Counted from the first letter of the stretch, positions 33,859-45,425 are shown. The stretch is DNA of 64,000 bases from Phymorhynchus buccinoides (GCA_017654935.2 CM065695.1:30513167-30577166), one strand, 5' to 3'. Program-made: numbers and translations. The notes: a model not told the origin generated them from the letters alone.

Positions 33859-34438
33859 CATATCTTTGTCTTTTTCTGAGCCACTTCCCCTATATTGTTT
33901 ATATAATATTGTTGGTGTTTTGTTTTTTCCCCTTTCTTATTTGTATGTTTGTATCAACAAGCGTGTGCTTTGTTATTAATCTGAAACTCTGCTTATTTCT
34001 TAATGCTGTTAGGAGTTTGTGTCATGTTAGGAGTTTGTATTTTCTGTTTTAGACTGTGTGCACATAATAAATATTTGTGGATACCTATTCCATATCCCAT
34101 CCGCAACCCGTAAAAAAAATAATCTGAAAGGACGATATACGAAGGTGTGTACATGCATATTCATGCATATTTCGCACCCATCCACATATTTCTTACTTCC
34201 ACTAGTTCCAGTTTGTTTGTTTTTCGCAGATGGGATATGTGCATGGGTTTCTGCGCATATGTGTAGGTAGGTGGGTGATGTAGGGCTATGCATAGGCCTC
34301 TCGGCCCTTATTACGCCCCTTCTCGATGAATTTGACTTGTTAGAATTTATTTAGTGGTTTGCGTCTCTTAAATCAATAAACTAATAAAAAGATAAATCTT
34401 TAAGAGAATGGCTTTTATATATATATATATTATATATT
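33853..34438. other. No recognised feature
   Basis: AT-rich; no supported gene. Confidence 0.35.
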
Positions 34439-34453
34439 TTTTTTTTTTTTTTT

Positions 34454-34914
34454 TTATTCATCAAAACATTTAAATTTTGTTATCAAATTTGGGTTTTCGT
34501 CCAAAAGATTTTTGAATTCATTAATGCTAGGTGCATTCTTTATGTTAATTGGTAGATCATTTCACATATGAACAACACGGTTAGTAAAAAAAAAAATTGC
34601 GGGTGTTAGTATTAGATCTGTTAAGAAACAATTTACCATCACTATTTCTTGTTTTGTCTACTGTGCATTTTATGAAAAAGTCATTGAAATTTATATCATC
34701 AAGATTATGTACAATTTTATAGGTTTGAATAAGGTCTAAGTCTTCTTCCCTTCAAAGATGGTAATTTCAGAAAATTTAAACGTTCCTCATAAGACATATT
34801 TTTACATGCTTTAACTAATTTTGTGGCTCTTCTCTGAACTTTTTCAATTTTTATTGATTGTCTTTTTAGGTTAGGATGCCATATACAGTTACCATATTCT
34901 ATGCGATAGGGGAA
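34454..34914 (-). pseudogene. CR1/Jockey-like LINE ORF2 C-terminal fragment
   Basis: The minus strand reads RIEYGNCIWHPNLKR, IEKVQRRATKLVKACK, MSYEERLNFLKLPSLKGRR, then after a one-base frameshift DLIQTYKIVHNL, and ends LITKFKCFDE and TAA. This is the reverse transcriptase C-terminus (EYG...W, EKVQRRATK, YEERL, RRxRxDLI). The stop runs directly into an A-rich tail (34436-34453). It is 5'-truncated and frameshifted. Confidence 0.8.
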
Positions 34915-34959
34915 GTGTACACACGCCCTTAGCCCTGAGATGACTGTGTGTGTGTATTA

Positions 34960-35192
34960 GGTATTAGGTACTTTATAGTCACAGAGACGTCTCTGTGAAA
35001 TTCGGGTTGCTCCCACCTGGAGAGTGCGTCGCAGCCAGAGGCGCGTCACCCAATTAAAAAAAAAATTAATGCAATTTTTGTGTGACTGATGAGGAAGGAA
35101 AGGGGTGTGTGTGTGTAAATTTTGACCAAATGACAACTTTTTCGTTGCCACTGGGATTAACGTGTGCTAAGTCATAAGTGCATGGGCACACG

Positions 35193-35223
<31 letters not shown>

Positions 35224-35337
35224 TCCACGTTCAGACTGTAAGGCCTAGTGCAAAGTGAGGAAAAATCCCCCTGTACCCAGGTTCGAACTCGGGTTTACTT
35301 GACACAAGGCGAACGCGTTACTTCTGTGCCACTCTAC

Positions 35338-35338
<1 letters not shown>
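34960..35338 (-). mobile_element. Family B2 SINE with tRNA-like head
   Basis: On the minus strand the head has TGGCACAGAAGTAACGCG (A-box-like) and GAGTTCGAACC (B-box-like), then a body shared with 13100-13452 and the common family B tail. Confidence 0.65.
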
Positions 35339-35342
<4 letters not shown>

Positions 35343-35376
<34 letters not shown>

Positions 35377-35434
35377 AGTGTGTGTGTGTGTGTGTGTGTG
35401 CATGGCACACAGAGAGAGAGAGAGAGAGAGAGAG
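35343..35434 (+). repeat. (TG)n and (AG)n microsatellites
   Basis: TG runs at 35343-35400 and AG at 35410-35434. Confidence 0.95.
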
Positions 35435-35435
35435 C

Positions 35436-36366
35436 ATGACTATAAAAAGCATGGTTTAATTTGATTTTTCTCTTTTTTGTTTGTTTTTGTTTTTAATTGT
35501 TGCAATTTTTGTAATAACTTAAATAAGTTATGAATTTAAGAGTTTTTCCTAACAATTGATTAAAACAGAAGCCAAAACACTAAAGCTTTAATTTTAAAAC
35601 TTGTTTTGTTTAGACATAATTGATTACAATGAAATGCATCCATACAAGTATGAAATCTTTAAACAGAGAAAGTTTGAAGGCAAGTGGGGAAAAGGAGCTA
35701 CATATATATATATACTTTCTGAATGTAGTTTGTAAATGTTTTACTTGTGTACAGTTTAATATCATTCAGGGGAATTGGCTTGTAGAAATGTGGTGCGTCT
35801 TTAGTAGCGATAGGCATATGATTTGATGTATTTCTTGAGCAGAGATGCTTTCTGAGTTCAGAATGTTCATGTTATTTCTTGGTTCCTAGTCAGAAATATC
35901 CCCATGGTAATTTTTTTTATTTTTTTTTGGTGGCAATTTTTTTTACTCTGAGTAGGAAGCAAGAATAGAAGAATATTTAACGGAAGTATTTTTGTTACTG
36001 ACACCAATGCCCAGCATGTGTGTGTGTGGGTGGTTAGGTGTTACTTCTCTGTCCATCTTGTTTGTGTGAATGCATTACGGATGTTAATGTGTGTGCACGC
36101 TTTGTTTTGATTTGTATCGAGATAAAGCGCCGTATAAATACTGTATGTTATTGTTGGTGGTGATAGTGTGTGTGTGTGTGTGTGTGTGTCTAGGTCACTG
36201 TGTGAATAGTATTTACATTGCAACAATTTTATAAATATGATGCTTTTGTGATGGGATGTAAAAACCTGCCAATGTCCAAACACCCTGCAAAACACTGTTT
36301 TGAAATTAAGCGGTGTTAAACTTAAAGGATGCCATTAGTCTTACAATATAATATTGGTGAAGGACC
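35436..36366. other. No recognised gene
   Basis: AT-rich; a GATAAAGCGCCGTATAAATA phrase at 36120 is shared with 62907 and 56113 as a short interspersed sequence. Confidence 0.35.
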
Positions 36367-38102
36367 CAGTCTCTGTTAAGTGGTTAGAAACGGCCACAGT
36401 GTTCAAGACTAGTGCATGAATGGGTGCCTGGATCTGTTCACACCAGAGTCTCTGTTAAGTGGTTAGAAACGGCCACAGTGTTCAAGACTAGTGCATGAAT
36501 GGGTGCCTGGATCTGTTCACACCAGAGTCTCTGTTAAGTGGTTAGAAACAGCCACTGTGTTCAAGACTAGTGCATGAATGGGTGCCTGGATCTGTTCACA
36601 CCAGAGTCTCTGTTAAGTGGTTAGAAACAGCCACTGTGTTCAAGACTAGTGCATGAATGGGTGCCTGGATCTGTTCACACCAGAGTCTCTGTTAAGTGGT
36701 TAGAAACGGCCACTGTGTTCAAGACTAGTGCATGAATGGGTGCCTGGATCTGTTCACACCAGAGTCTCTGTTAAGTGGTTAGAAACGGCCACAGTGTTCA
36801 AGACTAGAGCATGAATGGGTGCCTGGATCTGTTCACACCAGAGTCTCTGTTAAGTGGTTAGAAACAGCCACTGTGTTCAAGACTAGTGCATGAATGGGTG
36901 CCTGGATCTGTTCACACCAGAGTCTCTGTTAAGTGGTTAGAAACGGCCACTGTGTTCAAGACTAGTGCATGAATGGGTGCCTGGATCTGTTCACACCAGA
37001 GTCTCTGTTAAGTGGTTAGAAACAGCCACTGTGTTCAAGACTAGTGCATGAATGGGTGCCTGGATCTGTTCACACCAGAGTCTCTGTTAAGTGGTTAGAA
37101 ACAGCCACAGTGTTCGAGACTAGTGCATGAATGGGTGCCTGGATCTGTTCACACCAGAGTCTCTGTTAAGTGGTTAGAAACGGCCACAGTGTTCAAGACT
37201 AGTGCATGAATGGGTGCCTGGATCTGTTCACACCAGAGTCTCTGTTAAGTGGTTAGAAACAGCCACTGTGTTCAAGACTAGTGCATGAATGGGTGCCTGG
37301 ATCTGTTCACACCAGAGTCTCTGTTAAGTGGTTAGAAACGGCCACTGTGTTCAAGACTAGTGCATGAATGGGTGCCTGGATCTGTTCACACCAGAGTCTC
37401 TGTTAAGTGGTTAGAAACAGCCACTGTGTTCAAGACTAGTGCATGAATGGGTGCCTGGATCTGTTCACACCAGAGTCTCTGTTAAGTGGTTAGAAACAGC
37501 CACAGTGTTCGAGACTAGTGCATGAATGGGTGCCTGGATCTGTTCACACCAGAGTCTTCTGTTAAGTGGTTAGAAACAGCCACTGTGTTCAAGACTAGTG
37601 CATGAATGGGTGCCTGGATCTGTTCACACCAGAGTCTCTGTTAAGTGGTTAGAAACAGCCACAGTGTTCAAGACTAGTGCATGAATGGGTGCCTGGATCT
37701 GTTCACACCAGAGTCTCTGTTAAGTGGTTAGAAACAGCCACTGTGTTCAAGACTAGTGCATGAATGGGTGCCTGGATCTGTTCACACCAGAGTCTCTGTT
37801 AAGTGGTTAGAAACAGCCACTGTGTTCAAGACTAGTGCATGAATGGGTGCCTGGATCTGTTCACACCAGAGTCTCTGTTAAGTGGTTAGAAACGGCCACA
37901 GTGTTCAAGACTAGTGCATGAATGGGTGCCTGGATCTGTTCACCAGAGAATCTGTTAAGCAGTTAGAAACAGCCACAGTGTTCAAGACTAGAGCATGAAT
38001 GGGTGCCTGGATCTGTTCACACCAGAGAATCTGTTAAGCAGTTAGAAACAGTCACAGTGTTCGAGACTAGTGCATGAATGGGTGCCTGGATCTGTTCATA
38101 CC
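36367..38102 (+). repeat. 79-bp minisatellite, about 22 copies
   Basis: Unit contains GTCTCTGTTAAGTGGTTAGA, GTGTTCAAGACTAGTGCATG and TGGATCTGTTCACACCA. Variants at four sites (CGG/CAG, CACAG/CACTG, TTCAAG/TTCGAG, AGTGC/AGAGC) let unit types be followed; units 6-10 and 11-15 have the same order. Confidence 0.97.
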
Positions 38103-38560
38103 ACTGCTGTTTCTTCTTCTTCTCTTTAATTATTTTGTTTTTAATCCCATTATTTTGACTCAGTTGCCGCATGAATGAAGTCCATTCATTATGAGTGTTT
38201 CCTTCTCTCACATGGCCTACTCTCCTGTCTTTCAAACTATCATGTAATGTAACAAGAATTGTGTTGTTACTGTGGCAATTTGGGCCACCTTAAGCTGCAA
38301 GATCATATTCATGAAAAGAAACCAGTTTACTATATTGCACTGTGCACCCTGAATTGAAATATCTGTTCAGGATGGGTTCATGCGGTCTCATTTCATGTGC
38401 CATCCAGCGACAATGCTCCTCCCATGGATGTTGATTGCCTCCTCACCATTGTATTCAATCGATCACTGACTCCCTGTCTCGACTACTTGCAGCTTGAAAA
38501 TTAGACACCCCCTTAGGAAGCCATTAACAGCGGGTCGTCAGTGAACAGTAAATAATTATA

Positions 38561-38676
38561 CAGTGGAACCTCCCTTATAAGGCTTTCAAAAATCATCCAA
38601 AATGATATCTTTTAAGGGAGGTAAATTTAATACTTACGAAGAAGGGCAATGTCTCGGACAAGTAGGTCTTATGTCG
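38561..38676 (+). mobile_element. Family F MITE, truncated on the right
   Basis: CAGTGGAACCTCCCTTATAA start with TA before it; breaks off at AGGTCTTATGTC where unrelated repeat sequence begins. Confidence 0.7.
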
Positions 38677-38689
38677 CGACTGTGCCACT

Positions 38690-39012
38690 CTACACATAAT
38701 TATATGCTCTACATTCATATCTGCTCTGTATGGGCACATCTCAGATTCGTCCATCTTGAATTTTTGGAACATATGGGTGTACAATCTATTATGTCCAGTC
38801 CTCAGCCTGATCAGAATGACCTGGTCAGATCTGGCCAGTTTGTGATTGCAGTCAGACTGGTTGAGGCTTGGGTGACGTTGCTTCCATTTTTTGGGGGACA
38901 GTCTTCAGTTCCCCGTAAGATACCTGTCTGTCCTCGTGTTCCAGCTGCCCTCCCTCTTTTGCCAGCCTGTCCGCGTCCTCGTTACCATGGATGCCACATA
39001 ATGATACTAATG
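38690..39012 (-). pseudogene. LINE remnant with RNase H tail and C-terminal domain
   Basis: The minus strand shows CGIHGNEDADRLAKEG, the end of a LINE RNase H domain, then RLRTGHNRLYTHMFQKFKM and CPYRADMNVEHIIM, the conserved C-terminus of I-group non-LTR retrotransposons. A frame break lies between the two parts. The second Cys of CPCG is Tyr-Arg here, so the copy is decayed. Confidence 0.75.
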
Positions 39013-39263
39013 GTGTTCTACTGATAATATTTGCTTAGCCGCAGAGCAAGCTTGAACTGTCTCTCAAAAGGTACCCCCATGTCTTAAGCTACAGTCCCCA
39101 CAAAACCTGCCAATTTATATGACTTGCTCAATTATGATCACAAAGAAAAATAAAACAAAAAAAAGCCAGGCTGTTTCCGAATGTTCGTCAACTGACTTGC
39201 TCAATTATGATGGTATGAGCGTGGAACAGAAATCAAGACTGATGTCGCCACAAAACCAGGGCA

Positions 39264-41559
39264 TTAACCCTTTCGCCGTCAATGTCGCATTTATGCACCA
39301 CAATGGTTTAACACCCATGTCACTAAAAGGCATCAAATCAGGGCATGTCATCTGAAGACCCTATTTTCTTAAGTTTTTGGAGGTAAGGATAGGCCTAATG
39401 TTGTGCATGACACACAGGAATTCCCAATACAGCTGGGTCGTTTCTTTTCTCTACCCAGCTATGTTTAAAGGCCTAATGTTGTACATGACACACAGGAATT
39501 CCCAATACAGCTGGGTCGTTTCTTTTCTCTACCCAGCTATGTTTAAAGGCCTAATGTTGTACATGACACACAGGAATTCCCAATACAGCTGGGTTGTTTC
39601 TTTCCTCTACCCAGCTATGTTTAAAGGCCTAATGTTGTACATGACACACAGGAATTCCCAATACAGCTGGGTTGTTTCTTTTCTCTACCCAGCTATGTTT
39701 AAAGGCCTAATGTTGTACATGACACACAGGAATTCCCAATACAGCTGGGTCGTTTCTTTTCTCTACCCAGCTATGTTTAAAGGCCTAATGTTGTACACGA
39801 CACACAGGAATTCCCAATACAGCTGGGTTGTTTCTTTTCTCTACCCAGCTATGTTTAAAGGCCTAATGTTGTACATGACACACAGGAATTCCCAATACAG
39901 CTGGGTTGTTTCTTTTCTCTACCCAGCTATGTTTAAAGGCCTAATGTTGTACACGACACACAGGAATTCCCAATACAGCTGGGTCGTTTCTTTCCTCTAC
40001 CCAGCTATGTTTAAAGGCCTAATGTTGTACACGACACACAGGAATTCCCAATACAGCTGGGTCGTTTCTTTTCTCTACCCAGCTATGTTTAAAGGCCTAA
40101 TGTTGTACATGACACACAGGAATTCCCAATACAGCTGGGTCGTTTCTTTCCTCTACCCAGCTATGTTTAAAGGCCTAATGTTGTACATGACACACAGGAA
40201 TTCCCAATACAGCTGGGTCGTTTCTTTCCTCTACCCAGCTATGTTTAAAGGCCTAATGTTGTACATGACACACAGGAATTCCCAATACAGCTGGGTCGTT
40301 TCTTTCCTCTACCCAGCTATGTTTAAAGGCCTAATGTTGTACATGACACACAGGAATTCCCAATACAGCTGGGTTGTTTCTTTCCTCTACCCAGCTATGT
40401 TTAAAGGCCTAATGTTGTACATGACACACAGGAATTCCCAATACAGCTGGGTCGTTTCTTTCCTACCCAGCTATGTTTAAAGGCTACCCAGCTATGTTTA
40501 AAGGCCTAATGTTGTACATGACACACAGGAATTCCCAATACAGCTGGGTCGTTTCTTTCCTCTACCCAGCTATGTTTAAAGGCCTAATGTTGTACATGAC
40601 ACACAGGAATTCCCAATACAGCTGGGTTGTTTCTTTCCTCTACCCAGCTATGTTTAAAGGCCTAATGTTGTACATGACACACAGGAATTCCCAATACAGC
40701 TGGGTTGTTTCTTTTCTCTACCCAGCTATGTTTAAAGGCCTAATGTTGTACATGACACACAGGAATTCCCAATACAGCTGGGTTGTTTCTTTCCTCTACC
40801 CAGCTATGTTTAAAGGCCTAATGTTGTACATGACACACAGGAATTCCCAATACAGCTGGGTCGTTTCTTTTCTCTACCCAGCTATGTTTAAAGGCCTAAT
40901 GTTGTACATGACACACAGGAATTCCCAATACAGCTGGGTCGTTTCTTTTCTCTACCCAGCTATGTTTAAAGGCCTAATGTTGTACATGACACACAGGAAT
41001 TCCCAATACAGCTGGGTTGTTTCTTTTCTCTACCCAGCTATGTTTAAAGGCCTAATGTTGTACATGACACACAGGAATTCCCAATACAGCTGGGTTGTTT
41101 CTTTCCTCTACCCAGCTATGTTTAAAGGCCTAATGTTGTACATGACACACAGGAATTCCCAATACAGCTGGGTCGTTTCTTTCCTCTACCCAGCTATGTT
41201 TAAAGGCCTAATGTTGTACATGACACACAGGAATTCCCAATACAGCTGGGTTGTTTCTTTTCTCTACCCAGCTATGTTTAAAGGCCTAATGTTGTACATG
41301 ACACACAGGAATTCCCAATACAGCTGGGTTGTTTCTTTTCTCTACCCAGCTATGTTTAAAGGCCTAATGTTGTACATGACACACAGGAATTCCCAATACA
41401 GCTGGGTTGTTTCTTTTCTCTACCCAGCTATGTTTAAAGGCCTAATGTTGTACATGACACACAGGAATTCCCAATACAGCTGGGTCGTTTCTTTTCTCTA
41501 CCCAGCTATGTTTAAAAAAAAAAAAATTGCGGAAAAATATCTGGCGGTGAAAGGGTTAA
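39264..41559 (+). mobile_element. Family D TTAA MITE with expanded core
   Basis: Starts TTAACCCTTTCGCCGTCAAT and ends GGCGGTGAAAGGGTTAA, TTAA both ends. The outer parts match other D copies of about 240 bp; the core has become a 78-bp array of 27 units, making the copy about 2.3 kb. Confidence 0.9.
39392..41516 (+). repeat. 78-bp minisatellite, 27 copies, inside a family D element
   Basis: Unit runs from GGCCTAATGTTGTACATGAC to CTACCCAGCTATGTTTAAA. Each has AGCTGGGT...ACCCAGCT, a hairpin not seen in the other D copies. As 78 is 26 codons, it gives open frames of 367 and 375 codons repeating GLMLYMTHRNSQYSW; a short partial unit at 40464-40497 separates the two. It is not a gene: no homology and repeat-driven. 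Confidence 0.97.
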
Positions 41560-41626
41560 AGGCTACGCAGTTTGAAGCTTTTGGGTTTACTTGTTTATGA
41601 AAGGGTTATATGAGGACACAGTAATA

Positions 41627-42030
41627 CGGGGTTCATACGGTCTTTGAAGGTCTTCGAGAAATGGAGGGCTATTTTCAAGTCTTTCAAAATGAGTTTTGGT
41701 CTGTGAAAATCGTGAAATGGTTTATGAACAAGTCATTCATGATGAAAAAAAGTCATTTGCGCTGTAAAAAAACCATGTTTGCTCCCGGTATTGATAAAGA
41801 AGCAATGTAATTTGGCTTATTTTCTGATATCCGTGGTTCCGCGATCTAGTTCCGTCTAGCAGACATCCTCGATTTGTCAAGAGTTACTTCCCTTCGCTAT
41901 ATCTGGGTCTTTTGACAACAAACTTTATAAACTTTATTGAGATTGCATGTCATGAGAGGTCTTTCAAAATAGGATAAAGGGGTCTTTGAAAGTTTGTGAA
42001 CTTTGGTATGAAAAATCTGTATGAACCCTG
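41627..42030. mobile_element. hAT-like non-autonomous element
   Basis: GGGTTCATACGG and CTGTATGAACCCTG termini with TTTGAAAG subterminal repeats, like 28678-29252. Confidence 0.7.
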
Positions 42031-42260
42031 TAATTGCATGGAGTCCTGGAGTGCCATTCCAATCAGATTACATGACAGGACTGTACTCTTGTATAGTTGA
42101 GCTTTTAAGTTGATTCTTCTACCCAAGGGATTGAAAGACCTGCAGAGTTATGTTTGTCAAAATGTGTAAGGAACACAGTAGTGAATGCAACTCAACCGTG
42201 AGATTTTTGCTGTCCTCTTTAGGCTGATACTTTTGTTCTTTTCTTTTTAAAGATGTGGAG

Positions 42261-42503
42261 TTAACCCTTTTACCACCAATGTCACAATTCAGCACCACAA
42301 TGGTTTAACACCCATGTTACTAAAAGGCATCCATCCAGACCTGTTATCCAAAGACCCTATTTTCTTAATTTTGGGAGGTAAGGATAGGCCTAATGTTATA
42401 TATGTCACAGAGGAATTCACAATATGGCAGAAATGTTTTTCTCTACCCAGTTAAGCTTAACGGTATTTTTTGGCTGAAAAATGGCTGGCGGCGGAAGGGT
42501 TAA
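42261..42503 (+). mobile_element. Family D TTAA MITE
   Basis: TTAACCCTTTTACCACCAAT to GGCGGCGGAAGGGTTAA, TTAA both ends; unexpanded core. Confidence 0.8.
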
Positions 42504-42993
42504 AGGTTTTTACTTTTTCATGTTTTCTTTTTTAGGTTTTATTTGTGCAGCGTGGGTATTGCATTTGTATGCTTTCTTGCAGTTTGTTTGTCTTTTCCTG
42601 AACAGAAGATATGTTTGAAGTCAATTTGTGGTGAAGAAGCTTCGCAATAAGGCGCCGTTAAATGACATCCATAAGTGTCATGTTAATTTTTGTTTTCTGT
42701 GTAAGAAGCATTAAGCACTAATAAAGCAGGAATGATTTTGTTTGTATAGTTTGTCAGTAAAAAACCTGTTTGTATATTTTGAAATGATATATATGTAACA
42801 TTTGCCTTTTTTTGTTTTTGTTTTTGAGTTCTTGTTGTTTTTAGTTTTTTGCAGTTGTTGCCATTATTGAGATCTGCATTTTAACTACAGTTTGCTGAGA
42901 CTGCGTTGCTGACAGTATGCACATATTGTTTGTTGTCTCAAAGCATAATCTTTATTTTAATTATTTGACCTGGTCTCCATTGAATCTTGGTGC
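42504..42993. other. No recognised gene
   Basis: T-rich sequence with an AATAAA at 42719 followed by TTTGTTTGTATAG, a possible polyadenylation site without an assigned transcript. Confidence 0.3.
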
Positions 42994-43157
42994 CTCCCCG
43001 TGGGGATACCGGGGGGTCTTTCGTAAAAATAGTTCCCACACCTTCTGGAAGTTCTGTGCTTGTAACTTCCTCTAATCTGCCACTCTTTGACTCTGCCTTT
43101 TCCCTTTGCTTTCTATCGTCTACTATCTTTCTGACTTATTGGCCCATTCTCCTGCCT
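42994..43157 (+). repeat. Family A repeat, 3'-truncated
   Basis: GGGGATACCGGGGGGTCTTT to CCCATTCTCCTGCCTT matches the first half of 7574-7893. Confidence 0.75.
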
Positions 43158-44389
43158 TAAATAAAAAAAATCTTCCTAGCTAAGAACTTGTGAATATTAC
43201 AAGCTGTCAGTTACATTGCCATCAGGGTTATGAAACTGGCCTGATCATTATTCATGCTTATGTCATATCTGTGTTTGGTGGTGTGGTGAATTTGTTTTGA
43301 ATCTTTAAAAAAAAATTCAGTTGTTTACTCTACATTGTACTACGCAACAACAACAACAACAAACATGTTATTTTGACCACTGACTTCATGTCCAGAGTAC
43401 ACGTCTTGTGAACGTTTTATCGTCAACATGCGCTTTTCATTAAATTGTTTATGGACTGATTTAAGTTCCTTTGACCACTCCAGCATAATTGTCTTGGTTT
43501 GCCTTGGACTCGAAGCCCTCGTTTTTGTTGGTGGAGTGCATTCTGCTAGTTATACTGTCTTGTCCCAAACTGGCGTAATTGTAATGTACGGCAAAATGGG
43601 TCCTTTTCGGGAAAGGAGTCGGTCAGAGGGTATAGTGAAGCTTTGCAGGCATCATTACAGTAAATCTAGAAAACAGAAAAATGAAAGAGTGAGCGTGTGG
43701 GTATGTGTGTGTGCATGTGTCAGTGAGTGAGAGAGTGTGTATTTGTGTCTGGTGTGTACATGTATGTGTGTGTGTGTGTGTGTGTGTGCATGTGTGAGTG
43801 AGTGAGAGAGAGTGTGTTTTCGTTTTTTAATTTAACGTCTATCCACCTTACAGTGATCTTAGACTAAATATAATAAATTGTATGTATGTGTATGATTGTG
43901 TGCAAATGTCTGTTTAAGGGGGTTTGTGGGTGTGCGTGTAGGAGGTATGTTAGTCTATGCATGCATATAACTTACATGAATAAATAAGGTTGAGAGAGAG
44001 AGAGAGTTAAGATTAAGATTAAAATTATTGCCCCGTTGACAACTAAGGCCATGTCAGGGCTATCACCACCACGTTGAGAGAGAGTGTGTGTTTGAGCATG
44101 AGAGAGTGTGTGTGTGTGCACGCGCATGTGTGTGTCTGTATGAGTGTTCACAAATAGTGAAGTATTGTTTATTAGTTTATGCTTGCCTCACTGCCATAGT
44201 TGTATGAATCTCAATCACAGTTGTGTACTGTTCAAGCTATAGCGCCCCTCCCCCCTCCACTCACACCTCCCCCTTCACCACACGACGCTTCCCTTTCCAC
44301 TACTCTTCTTATGCCCCATTTTCTACCTCGACATACTTCTTTGCTTGACTAATTGTTTGGGGTTTTTTAAACTTTTTTTTTCCTTAGTG
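43158..44389. other. No recognised gene; TG/GA-rich patches
   Basis: TG and GAGA microsatellites at 43700-43820, 43993-44005 and 44080-44130; otherwise unassigned. Confidence 0.4.
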
Positions 44390-44578
44390 AAATGAATAAG
44401 TGGAAGGAACTTATTGTAATTAACTCCCTTTTACCAGTTATTTATTCAGAGGATGAACTTGGGTCTGTATTGTTGTGGCAACTACTTTCACTTTGCTAGG
44501 CAAATAGGTGCTATAAATAACTTTGGTAAAAGGGAGTTAATTATGAGAAGTTCTTTCCCCTTATTCATGTCACTATAT
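44390..44578. repeat. Foldback element, 189 bp
   Basis: AATTAACTCCCTTTTACC is mirrored by GGTAAAAGGGAGTTAATT; outer arms AGTGAAATGAATAAG / TTATTCATGTCACT. Confidence 0.8.
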
Positions 44579-44833
44579 TTCACTCTTAGCCTCACTATTT
44601 CATTTTTGTTCTCCCTTGTCTTCATCTGTGTTTTAAAAAAACATTTCGCATTGATTCATACCCATAAATGTATCCGTTTATTCATCAATGCAACAGGTGA
44701 TTTGTGAGACATGCATTACAGATCCCTGAACCTGGTCATTCTGGACATACTCCTACTTCTGTGTTGTTGTTGTTCTTCTTTACTTTAACCCTTTCGCCGC
44801 CAGACATTCTTTAGCCACAAATTTCTGTCAAAC

Positions 44834-45075
44834 TTAACCCTTTCACCGCCAACGTCGCATTTTTGCGCCACAATGATTTAACACCCATGTCACTAAAAGG
44901 CATCAAATCAGGGTCTCTTATCCAAAGACCCCATTCTCTTAATTTTGGGAGGCAAGGATAGGCCTTACTTTAAATATGTCACAGAGGAATCCCCAATATT
45001 ACATTTTGTTTTCTCTACCCAAGTAAGCTTAATGGAGATTTTTTGCTGAAAAATGGCTGGTGGCGAAAGGGTTAA
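44834..45075 (+). mobile_element. Inner family D MITE inserted in an older D copy
   Basis: TTAACCCTTTCACCGCCAAC to GGTGGCGAAAGGGTTAA; TTAA is duplicated on each side of it within the outer copy. Confidence 0.85.
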
Positions 45076-45201
45076 CTGGGTAAAGAAAAGTTGGCATGTG
45101 CAATACTGCGAATCCCACTATGACATGTATCAAATAGGGCCTCTCCTTTTCACCCATCGTTAACGCCATAAGATCATTGGATAACAGATCCTAATTTCAT
45201 G

Positions 45202-45345
45202 TAACACCTATCTGTATTGATAAAAGATCGGGACTTTACTGGTGTTGCACTGCCTCCAGGCATTGCCTCAAGTGTCGTTCCCATCATCTTTGTATTTACA
45301 AATGTCCCATATGTGACCGAGAGGACGTAAAGCACCTTTTTTCAT
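45202..45345 (+). mobile_element. Retroposed 3' fragment with 13-bp target duplication
   Basis: TCCTAATTTCATG is present at 45189-45201 and again at 45346-45358. The insert ends GACCGAGAGGACGTAAAGCA, resembling a sequence at 54840-54880 (GACTTAGGTCGAGAAGACGT), so both may be the 3' end of one retroelement family. Confidence 0.7.
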
Positions 45346-45425
45346 TCCTAATTTCATGCCTTTCAGTGGCATGGGTGTTGAATGAGTGTGGTGCCGAAAT
45401 GCGACATCGGTGGTGAAAGAGTTAA

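Larger units (their letters stand above)
44785..45425 (-). mobile_element. Outer family D MITE, interrupted twice
   Basis: TTAACCCTTTCGCCGCCAGA at the left and CATCGGTGGTGAAAGAGTTAA at the right define a minus-strand copy. It is split by another D (44834-45075) and by a retroposed fragment (45202-45345). Confidence 0.8.

Noticed and set aside
36367..38102. CRISPR array or similar direct-repeat system
   Set aside because: Units are contiguous 79-bp copies with no unique spacers, in an animal genome.
39377..41600. Open frames of 367 and 375 codons as a repeat protein gene
   Set aside because: They come entirely from a 78-bp array inside a TTAA MITE, with frame kept only because 78 is a multiple of three.
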